A stretch of 10,140 nucleotides of DNA from Bacteroidaceae bacterium (GTDB taxonomy: Bacteria > Bacteroidota > Bacteroidia > Bacteroidales > Bacteroidaceae). Positions within the stretch are counted from its first letter, which is position 1. The number at the start of each line of letters is the position of its first letter. Under the pieces are notes generated by a model, which saw only the letters and a program-made list of their open reading frames with translations, was not told where the DNA came from and searched no databases. The DNA lies in assembly GCA_024695315.1 (NCBI GenBank), contig JAILIJ010000183.1, forward strand, positions 1 through 10,140, read 5' to 3'. Of this stretch, positions 1-5,734 are shown in pieces. The translations under genes and the position numbers were made by a program.

Positions 1-243
1 GGACTGGCAAAAATGCACATAGGACCATTTATCCTATACACAAGCCTCGGCGCAGCCATTTGGAACTCTATACTCGTAGGACTTGGTGCAGCCTTCCATT
101 CAGCGATGGACAAAGAAGAACTTATGGCTATCATCTCCAAGTATAGTCACATCATTGGTGTAGTCGCAATAATACTCGTCTTCTGTATTATCGTATTCCT
201 CATTTACAAAGGAACAAAGAAGCAGACAAACGCAAACAAATAA
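1..243 (+). CDS. DedA-family (VTT domain) membrane protein, C-terminal part
   Basis: This is the last 80 codons of a gene that begins before the window; the frame is open from base 1 and ends at TAA 241-243. The visible protein starts G-L-A-K-M-H-I-G-P-F and contains a hydrophobic stretch (about residues 11-33) with the pattern YTSLGAAIWNSILVGLG. That pattern matches the conserved end of DedA/SNARE-associated proteins, where an F/Y...GA..W...L...G motif follows the re-entrant region. A second membrane helix (about residues 51-69) is followed by a short Lys-rich cytoplasmic tail. DedA proteins are inner-membrane proteins linked to phospholipid flipping and proton-motive-force homeostasis; the substrate of this one cannot be told. 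The first ATG at base 13 is internal, not a start. The ffh gene follows after 42 nt with no terminator or promoter motif visible, so co-transcription is likely. Confidence 0.8.
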   Translation, partial: GLAKMHIGPFILYTSLGAAIWNSILVGLGAAFHSAMDKEELMAIISKYSHIIGVVAIILVFCIIVFLIYKGTKKQTNANK

Positions 244-285
244 GCAGGAGACAAAAAAACAAAGCAAATAATACTTATATAATAT

Positions 286-1638
286 ATGTTTGAAAATCTT
301 TCAGAACGACTGGAACGTTCGTTCAAAATACTTAAAGGTGAAGGCAAAATCACCGAAATAAACGTAGCAGAGACTCTCAAGGACGTCCGCAAAGCACTCC
401 TTGAAGCCGATGTAAACTACAAAGTGGCAAAGCAATTCACCGACACAGTTAAGCAAAAAGCTCTTGGTATGGACGTACTCACAGCTGTCAAACCTGGACA
501 GCTGATGGTTAAGATCGTTCACGACGAGCTCGCAACTCTCATGGGAGGCAAAGCCACAGAGCTCAACCTCGGTGGACACCCATCCGTCATCCTCATGGCA
601 GGTCTCAATGGTGCTGGTAAGACAACTATGTCTGGTAAGCTCGCTCTCCTCCTTAAAACAAAGCAGAACAAGAAACCTCTTTTGGCAGCGTGTGATACTT
701 TCCGTCCTGCAGCCATGGAACAGCTGCGTGTACTTGCAGAGCAAATAGAGGTACCTATTTACATGGAGCCAGGTGCTACAAACCCTGTAGCTGTTGCTCA
801 ACACGCTATCCAAGAGGCTCGTTCTAAAGGTTACGATACAGTAATCGTCGATACTGCCGGTCGTCAATCCATCGACGAAGAACTCATGGTTCAGATTCAA
901 GAAATCAAGCAGGCCGTAAGCCCAAATGAAACCCTCCTCGTTGTCGATGCCATGACAGGTCAGGATGCTGTAAATACAGCCAAGACCTTCAACGAACGAC
1001 TTGAAATCGACGGCGTAGTGCTCACAAAGCTTGATGGTGACACACGCGGTGGTGCAGCACTCTCAATTCGTACTGTTGTTGACAAACCAATTAAATTTGT
1101 CGGTACAGGTGAAAAGATGGAAGCACTCGACACCTTCCATCCAGAACGAATGGCGGATCGTATCCTCGGAATGGGAGATATCGTCAGCCTCGTAGAACGC
1201 GCTCAGCAGCAATTCGATGAGGAAGAGGCAAAGAAACTCCAGAAGAAAATTGCCAAAAACAAATTTGACTATAACGACTTCCTTGGCCAGATTCAGCAAA
1301 TAAAGAAGATGGGTAATATCAAGGAACTCGCAAGCATGATTCCTGGCGTGGGAAAGGCCATAAAAGACGTAGAGATTGATGACAACGCATTCAAGTCTGT
1401 CGAAGCCATGATTGGTTCTATGACACCTTACGAACGCGAACATCCAGAATGTATAAACATGAGCCGCAAACAGCGCATCTCTAAGGGCGCAGGAGTAAGT
1501 CTTGACGAAATCAACCGCGTAACAAAGCAGTTCGACCAAATGCGCAAGATGATGCACGCCATGACAGGTTCCAAGATGGCTTCTGCGATGAAGCAGATGC
1601 AACGAATGAAGGGAATGCCTGGCATGCCAAAATTCTAA
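286..1638 (+). CDS. ffh: Signal recognition particle protein Ffh (SRP54)
   Basis: This 450-residue protein is the GTPase of the signal recognition particle. It binds SRP RNA and signal sequences on ribosomes and delivers nascent membrane proteins to FtsY. All three domains are visible: the N-domain helical bundle (about 1-95), the G domain (about 96-295), and the Met-rich M domain (about 300-450). GTPase motifs are intact: P-loop GLNGAGKTT at 106-114 (commonly GLQGSGKTT), DTFRPAA from 137, DTAGR at 189-193, and TKLDGD at 247-252. The M domain carries the RNA-binding SKGAGVS segment and ends in a run of Met-x-x-Met repeats (MKQMQRMKGMPGMPKF). Length is normal for the family. ATG 286 is chosen because it gives the classic MFENLSERLE start. 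The upstream leader is A-rich without a Shine-Dalgarno sequence, usual in Bacteroidota. The gene is probably transcribed with the dedA-like gene before it. Confidence 0.98.
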   Translation: MFENLSERLERSFKILKGEGKITEINVAETLKDVRKALLEADVNYKVAKQFTDTVKQKALGMDVLTAVKPGQLMVKIVHDELATLMGGKATELNLGGHPSVILMAGLNGAGKTTMSGKLALLLKTKQNKKPLLAACDTFRPAAMEQLRVLAEQIEVPIYMEPGATNPVAVAQHAIQEARSKGYDTVIVDTAGRQSIDEELMVQIQEIKQAVSPNETLLVVDAMTGQDAVNTAKTFNERLEIDGVVLTKLDGDTRGGAALSIRTVVDKPIKFVGTGEKMEALDTFHPERMADRILGMGDIVSLVERAQQQFDEEEAKKLQKKIAKNKFDYNDFLGQIQQIKKMGNIKELASMIPGVGKAIKDVEIDDNAFKSVEAMIGSMTPYEREHPECINMSRKQRISKGAGVSLDEINRVTKQFDQMRKMMHAMTGSKMASAMKQMQRMKGMPGMPKF

Positions 1639-1658
1639 TTCGGGATTCAAATAATTTC

Positions 1659-1775
1659 AAGTGAATAATGAAAAGTGAAAAGTCAACTCGAGCTTATCCG
1701 CAAACGCAGCTCACGCTACGTTAAAGCGACTCAAGCCTTGTGGATTTTTCACTTTTCTCTTTTCATCTTCCACTT
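1659..1775. repeat. Inverted-repeat element between ffh and folD (MITE- or REP-like)
   Basis: The 25-nt arms at 1659-1683 and 1751-1775 are inverted copies matching at 21 of 25 positions. They are purine-rich on the left (AAGTG...GAAAAGT) and pyrimidine-rich on the right. They enclose 67 nt that is more GC-rich than other intergenic DNA here. The core has three related octamers in the same orientation: ACTCGAGC at 1686, GCTCACGC at 1709 and ACTCAAGC at 1729. Flanks show a loose similarity (ATAATTT at 1651, ATAATATTT at 1779) that could be a decayed target duplication. As RNA the arms would make a long imperfect stem ending 12 nt before the folD start. No T-run follows, so it is not an obvious terminator. 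Mobile origin is an inference from form only. Confidence 0.5.
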
Positions 1776-1787
1776 AACATAATATTT

Positions 1788-2669
1788 ATGCAACTAATCG
1801 ACGGTAAAGCCACAGCAGCTGCTATAAAAGCAGAAATAGCTGAAGAAGTGAAAAAGATTGTAGAGGCAGGAGGTAAAAGACCTCACCTCGCAGCTATCCT
1901 CGTAGGACACGACGGAGGTAGCGAAACATACGTTAAGAACAAGGTTATCGCATGCGAGCAATGCGGTTTTAAGTCTACTCTCCTACGTTTCGAAGACGAC
2001 ATTACTGAGGAGTTCCTACTCAACGAAGTTCGCAAGCTCAACGAGGACGACGACGTAGACGGATTCATCGTTCAGTTACCACTTCCTAAGCACATCTCTG
2101 AGCAAAAAGTAATCGAAACAATCGACTACCGTAAGGATGTTGACGGATTCCACCCAATCAACGTCGGAAGGATGTCTATAGGACTCCCATGCTACATTTC
2201 CGCTACTCCACTCGGCATAACTGATCTTTTGGCTCGATACAATATCGAAACAAGCGGAAAGAAATGTGTAGTTCTTGGACGAAGCAATATCGTAGGTAAG
2301 CCTATGGCACAGCTTATGATGCAAAAACGCTATCCTGGCGACGCTACCGTAACTGTCCTACATTCACACTCTAAAAACATTAAAGAGGAATGTGCACAAG
2401 CTGACATAATAATTGCCGCTCTCGGCAGCCCTAATTTCGTAACTGCTGACATGGTCAAGCCAGGTGCTGTAATCATCGATGTAGGTACTACACGCGTACC
2501 TGACGCAACTAAGAAATCAGGATTTAGACTTAATGGTGATGTGAAGTTCGATGAAGTTGCAGATAAATGCTCTTTCATTACTCCGGTTCCTGGAGGCGTC
2601 GGCCCTATGACCATCTGTTCTCTTATGAAGAACACTCTTGCTGCCGGTAAGAAAGAGTACTATAAATAA
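1788..2669 (+). CDS. folD: Bifunctional methylenetetrahydrofolate dehydrogenase / methenyltetrahydrofolate cyclohydrolase FolD
   Basis: This 293-residue cytoplasmic enzyme interconverts 5,10-methylene-THF and 10-formyl-THF with NADP(+), supplying one-carbon units for purine and formyl-Met synthesis. Visible signatures are SETYVKNK (45-52, with Tyr48 and the catalytic-type Lys52), VQLPLPKH, KDVDGFHP, the dinucleotide-binding GRSNIVGKP (164-172), TVLHSHS, and the C-terminal PVPGGVGPMT (266-275). The usual P-C-T-P before the Rossmann domain reads SATPLG here, a mild variation. ATG 1788 is preferred over an in-frame GTG at 1740. Translation from the GTG would add 16 non-conserved residues read through the right arm of the inverted repeat, whereas MQLIDGKA is the normal FolD beginning. 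No TAnnTTTG promoter is visible upstream, so transcription may come from ffh. A hairpin terminator follows at 2729. Confidence 0.97.
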   Translation: MQLIDGKATAAAIKAEIAEEVKKIVEAGGKRPHLAAILVGHDGGSETYVKNKVIACEQCGFKSTLLRFEDDITEEFLLNEVRKLNEDDDVDGFIVQLPLPKHISEQKVIETIDYRKDVDGFHPINVGRMSIGLPCYISATPLGITDLLARYNIETSGKKCVVLGRSNIVGKPMAQLMMQKRYPGDATVTVLHSHSKNIKEECAQADIIIAALGSPNFVTADMVKPGAVIIDVGTTRVPDATKKSGFRLNGDVKFDEVADKCSFITPVPGGVGPMTICSLMKNTLAAGKKEYYK

Positions 2670-2728
2670 AGACTTTTTGCAGAAAAGAGACACGTATATT
2701 CTTATTTAATATACAATATATCTAATAA

Positions 2729-2773
2729 CGAGGAAATTTAACTTATAATTGTAAATTTCTTCGTATTTTTTTT
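2729..2773 (+). terminator. Probable rho-independent terminator of folD
   Basis: A 12-bp stem pairs 2729-2740 with 2752-2763 (CGAGGAAATTTA with TAAATTTCTTCG, one G-T wobble) around an 11-nt loop. TA and then eight T (2766-2773) follow. The stem is AT-rich and so only moderately stable. The T-run overlaps the -33 TTTG of the tRNA-His promoter. Confidence 0.6.
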
Positions 2774-2801
2774 GTCAGTATTCCAAAAACTCGTACCTTT
2801 G
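2771..2801 (+). promoter_or_regulatory. Bacteroidota-type promoter of tRNA-His copy 1
   Basis: TTTG at 2771-2774, a 19-nt spacer, then TACCTTTG at 2794-2801 match the Bacteroidota housekeeping sigma consensus (TTTG, about 19 nt, TAnnTTTG). Transcription should begin near 2808 and give a leader of about 45 nt before the tRNA. Copy 2 has the same boxes and spacing with a different spacer sequence. Confidence 0.85.
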
Positions 2802-2853
2802 CACTCGCAAAACGGAAGAACAAAGTTTTTGAGATTCCGGAATAGCCAACATG

Positions 2854-2927
2854 GTGGATGTAGTTCAGTTGGTTAGAGCGTCAGATTGTGGTTCTGAATG
2901 TCGTGGGTTCGAGTCCCACCCTCCACC
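2854..2927 (+). tRNA. tRNA-His (anticodon GTG), copy 1
   Basis: The cloverleaf folds by eye. The acceptor 5' strand is 2854-2860, the D arm GTTC...GAGC is 2863-2879, and the anticodon stem TCAGA/TCTGA has loop 2886-2892 with GTG at 2888-2890. The T arm GTGGG-TTCGAGT-CCCAC is 2903-2919, and the acceptor 3' strand is 2920-2926 with discriminator C2927. The base before position 1 is G (2853), which can supply the extra G-1 that pairs with C73 in histidine tRNAs. CCA is not encoded (C-T-A follows), so a nucleotidyltransferase must add it. One acceptor pair, T2859 opposite C2921 (positions 6 and 67), is mismatched. A terminator follows directly. Confidence 0.96.
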
Positions 2928-2929
2928 CT

Positions 2930-2959
2930 AAAGCTTCGAGATATTCTCGAAGCTTTTTT
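2930..2959 (+). terminator. Terminator of tRNA-His copy 1
   Basis: A perfect 12-bp stem pairs 2930-2941 (AAAGCTTCGAGA) with 2945-2956 around a TAT loop. The T-run covers 2954-2959. It begins three bases after the tRNA and marks the unit as monocistronic. Confidence 0.9.
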
Positions 2960-3153
2960 ATTTCCCCCATTCACATAACGCACACCACAACTCAGGCCAT
3001 ATAAAATATATAACCCATTAAACACAACCCAAAATGCAAACTAAGAAAACTTTCGTTCCCTTAGTTACAAAACATTCACTTTTTCAACATGCAAAAAGAT
3101 GACTTTTTAATAAGATTTATGGCGTGTATTTATAAAGACTTATCGTAATAAAC

Positions 3154-3184
3154 AAAAAAAGTGCGCCTAAACGGACGTACTTTT
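3154..3184 (-). terminator. Possible hairpin terminator in the inter-tRNA interval
   Basis: AAAAGTGCGCC (3157-3167) pairs imperfectly with GGACGTACTTTT (3173-3184): nine consecutive pairs including one G-T, then a mismatch. On the minus strand it is followed by a run of seven T (complement of 3154-3160). On the plus strand only four T follow. No gene is identified that it would end. Confidence 0.35.
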
Positions 3185-3190
3185 CTACCT

Positions 3191-3234
3191 CACCTCCTTC
3201 GACAACGCTTCGTATCTCCTTCGTATCACCTTCG
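3191..3234. repeat. Four imperfect 11-nt tandem units ending in TTCG
   Basis: Units are cacctccttcg (3191-3201), acaacgcttcg (3202-3212), tatctccttcg (3213-3223) and tatcaccttcg (3224-3234). All four end in TTCG, three in CCTTCG. The period of 11 is not a multiple of three and is near one helical turn. Function unknown. Confidence 0.6.
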
Positions 3235-3600
3235 AATTTCATCGCTGATGAGTATCGTTTTCGTCTTTCTAAAAATTTAACTCATCCCCTTTGAAATCTG
3301 AGATTAAAGCCCATCGTCAGATGAATATTCAAATATAATCATTTTTTGTCATTTTTAAAAATTTCATCACTCACTATATCAATATTTAACTTTATTTAAC
3401 TACAATTAAAGACCATTACGTAGATTTGTATTCTATAGTTTACAATAATGCAAAAATCTTATCATACAAAAATGGAATTGATAAAATCATAATATTATTG
3501 AAAATGATATGTATAATAGGACAATTTTTCAGCATCATAAGAAAATTCGTCTTCATCAAAAAGTTTTTTCACAAAATAAGTAACAAAAATCGAAATATAT

Positions 3601-3631
3601 TTTGTCAGTATGAATATTTTTTCTACCTTTG
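3601..3631 (+). promoter_or_regulatory. Bacteroidota-type promoter of tRNA-His copy 2
   Basis: TTTG at 3601-3604, a 19-nt spacer, and TACCTTTG at 3624-3631 match the same consensus as copy 1. Outside the two boxes and the short TCAGTAT run after the -33 box, the spacer differs from copy 1, while the transcribed leader is almost identical. Confidence 0.85.
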
Positions 3632-3684
3632 CACTCGCAAAACGGAAGAACAAAGTTTTTTAAGATTCCGGAATAGCCAACATG

Positions 3685-3758
3685 GTGGATGTAGTTCAGT
3701 TGGTTAGAGCGTCAGATTGTGGTTCTGAATGTCGTGGGTTCGAGTCCCACCCTCCACC
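3685..3758 (+). tRNA. tRNA-His (anticodon GTG), copy 2
   Basis: This copy is identical to the first across all 74 bases. The GTG anticodon is at 3719-3721, a potential G-1 is at 3684, discriminator C is 3758, and CCA is not encoded. It shares the mismatched acceptor pair (T3690 opposite C3752). Its own promoter and terminator are present, so both copies should be expressed. The leader differs from copy 1 by one substitution and one inserted T. Confidence 0.96.
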
Positions 3759-3760
3759 CT

Positions 3761-3789
3761 AAAGCTTCGAGATATTCTCGAAGCTTTTT
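3761..3789 (+). terminator. Terminator of tRNA-His copy 2
   Basis: The 12-bp stem (3761-3772 with 3776-3787, TAT loop) is the same as after copy 1, followed by T-rich sequence. The symmetric hairpin also lies just downstream of the minus-strand regulator operon (stop at 3812). It could slow or stop that transcript too, although only three T follow on the minus strand. Confidence 0.88.
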
Positions 3790-3811
3790 CTTTTTTTAAT
3801 CATATTTAATT

Positions 3812-5734
3812 CTAACATTCAGAAGCCTCGCCCAACCTATTACGATATTCAGTTGGCGAAATACCAAAATACTCTGAAAACTGTCTATAGAATGACGCAC
3901 GGCTAGCAAAACCACTTTCCATAGCTATCCCCTCTATAGTGCCCTCGGGATTATTACGTATCTGTTCCGCCGCATATTCTATCCTTAGATTAGAAATATA
4001 TCTTAAGACTGTCTTTCCTGTCACCATTTCGAAATCACGCGAGAAATTTCGCTTTCCTATTCCCAATTCAACAAGCAAAGTCTCTCTATGGAAATTAGAG
4101 TCTGTATACAACTTACGGGTCTCTATCTCATGAATAAACATCTGCACATCTTTTTCCGCCTTTTCACGCGCCTCAGCCTCCGCTAAAGCCGCTGCCTCTT
4201 CATCAACCTCCTCTACTGTCTCATCTGCTTTATTCTCCTCCTCTAAAGACGTTTCCTTTTCCTCAACCACAGGACTCTCCTGAGTACTATTAGGCACAGT
4301 ATTCTCTGCTAAAATATCACGAGCGTCCTCCTTCATCCTTATATCCAGATGCTCATTAACCTTCATTGCCAAAGCACGATTCTTAAGGTTCATAAGCCTA
4401 CTGTAACGTAATGACACAACAAGTACAAGAAGGGCCGCAACAAGCGCCACTCCAATGGCGAAAGTAATTATACGACTAACCCTGGCCTCCGACTTTGTAT
4501 CCATAAGAGCAAGATCCTTCTCTTTCGTCCTATACTCAGCCTCCCATGCTGAATACTGCCTTTTATTATTCTCTATAAAGATAAGTTTACGTATACTGAT
4601 TATTCTATCCGCCATCTCACACGCCGCGTCAATATCTCCCTTAGCCTCCATACAATCCATAAGATTACGCAAGACATGCTCATAGTCAAAGTTCAACGTA
4701 TCGCCACTTCGCTCGTAGTTCTCCGCCACTTTACGATACTCAACAATAGCCTCATCATACCTGTGCATAGAACTAAGACAGTCAACATCATTATAATTGC
4801 GAGATTTGTATTTACTATATTTCACAACTTCCTTATATGCCTCATTTGCCTCCCTGAGCCTTCCGAAATCGGAATACATATTGCACAACAGATGATTGAT
4901 AACATATTTGAACTGTCTATACGTCCGCACGACATCTTCCTTCATATCCATCTTGTCCATGCCATACAACAAAGCCTTGGCCCTTTCCCCATAGTGAATG
5001 CAATTACCACCATCATTCTTATAGAAATAATAAACATACATTATGGAATTATTCATAATTTTTGAAACCGTGGACGTATCGGCTTCACATAAAGGATTAC
5101 GAAGTAACGAATAGTACATTTCCAAACCTTCCCCGATGTATTTCTTTGCCATCCCAATATCATTATAAACGGCATACATACCGGCATTTGTCAAGAATTC
5201 CGCACGTAAAGCATTATTATTGATTGTTTTACTTATAGAATCGCCTATCAAACAAGTAGAGATACTCTCGGGCTTTCTCTGCATAGCTTGTACATCAGCC
5301 AAAGCAATTAACGTCTCTATATAGAAATCTGAGTCATGAGAAGCATCGGTACTATCAACTATGGCCTGCAATTCAGCCTCCCATCCCTTGAAATTGAAAT
5401 CACATTCCTGATACACAATAACTCGGGCTAGATGTATAGTATCTCTCGAGAAAACTTTTGCCGCCTCGGCAGACTCTATATAAGCCAAAGCCTCACTTGA
5501 ATTTACTTGAGCTTTGGCCTGCACATTCTTCAAAAACTGAGCTGACGGCATAGGCGCCCACTCTTGTCCCTTATCTGTATTTCCACATGATACGAATACA
5601 GAAACAAAGCATAAGCATAGGGCTACGATTAAGCCACGACGAAAAAGATGAATATGTAAACTTCTGCTTTCCAATTTTTTCCTATGAAGATTATTACTTA
5701 AAGTCCGTTGTTTAAGAAACTTTATCGTCAGCAT
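3812..5734 (-). CDS. Membrane-tethered TPR regulator with AraC-type DNA-binding domain (downstream paralog)
   Basis: This 640-residue protein looks like a one-component transmembrane regulator. Residues 34-50 form a hydrophobic signal ending at a lipobox-like FVSC, so Cys50 may be lipidated, after an unusually long basic leader. Residues about 60-390 are helical TPR-like repeats, expected in the periplasm. A single membrane helix spans about 422-445. An acidic, Glu-rich linker (446-532) leads to an AraC/XylS-type double helix-turn-helix (533-635), with TIEGIAMESGFASRASFYRQ and the family end motif FGISPTEYR. It should bind DNA at the inner-membrane face in response to an envelope signal; ligand and targets are unknown. 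ATG 5734 overlaps the end of the upstream paralog by 23 nt, and no other Met lies before the signal, so this start is favoured and translational coupling is likely. Assignment of architecture is firm; function is inferred. Confidence 0.85.
   Translation of the reverse strand: MLTIKFLKQRTLSNNLHRKKLESRSLHIHLFRRGLIVALCLCFVSVFVSCGNTDKGQEWAPMPSAQFLKNVQAKAQVNSSEALAYIESAEAAKVFSRDTIHLARVIVYQECDFNFKGWEAELQAIVDSTDASHDSDFYIETLIALADVQAMQRKPESISTCLIGDSISKTINNNALRAEFLTNAGMYAVYNDIGMAKKYIGEGLEMYYSLLRNPLCEADTSTVSKIMNNSIMYVYYFYKNDGGNCIHYGERAKALLYGMDKMDMKEDVVRTYRQFKYVINHLLCNMYSDFGRLREANEAYKEVVKYSKYKSRNYNDVDCLSSMHRYDEAIVEYRKVAENYERSGDTLNFDYEHVLRNLMDCMEAKGDIDAACEMADRIISIRKLIFIENNKRQYSAWEAEYRTKEKDLALMDTKSEARVSRIITFAIGVALVAALLVLVVSLRYSRLMNLKNRALAMKVNEHLDIRMKEDARDILAENTVPNSTQESPVVEEKETSLEEENKADETVEEVDEEAAALAEAEAREKAEKDVQMFIHEIETRKLYTDSNFHRETLLVELGIGKRNFSRDFEMVTGKTVLRYISNLRIEYAAEQIRNNPEGTIEGIAMESGFASRASFYRQFSEYFGISPTEYRNRLGEASEC

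Larger units (their letters stand above)
2960..3600. other. AT-rich gene-free interval between the two tRNA-His units
   Basis: About 640 nt separate the first tRNA terminator from the second tRNA promoter. I find no open frame with protein-like composition. The only longer frame (3426-3707) is AT-driven and runs into the second tRNA. Visible structure is a hairpin at 3154-3184, an 11-nt-period repeat at 3191-3234, and a distant 7-bp inverted pair (GATGAGT near 3246, ACTCATC near 3283). A lone TAGATTTG at 3421-3428 resembles a -7 box but lacks a well-spaced -33 box. The stretch may be relic DNA left by the duplication or hold an undetected small RNA. Confidence 0.6.

Noticed and set aside
301..900. 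Long minus-strand open frame (199 codons) opposite ffh
   Set aside because: It lies wholly antisense to a clear ffh, has a Cys/Leu/Ser-rich composition, and resembles no family. It is a codon-bias shadow, as is the frame at 1063-1650.
1740..1787. GTG start extending FolD by 16 residues
   Set aside because: The added residues are translated from the inverted-repeat arm, and FolD proteins begin at MQLIDGKA.
3191..3234. CRISPR-like array
   Set aside because: Units are 11 nt, contiguous and imperfect, with no spacers and no cas genes nearby.
3426..3707. 93-codon plus-strand frame between the tRNA genes
   Set aside because: It is Lys/Ile/Phe-rich from AT-rich DNA, reads through the promoter and into tRNA-His copy 2, and shows no domain.
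2854..3758. tRNA duplication as attachment sites of an integrated element
   Set aside because: Integration normally repeats only the 3' end of a tRNA. Here the whole unit with promoter is repeated, and no integrase or cargo lies between the copies.
4676..5065. 129-codon plus-strand frame inside the downstream regulator gene
   Set aside because: It is antisense to a well-supported CDS, with low-complexity Ile-rich content and no promoter.
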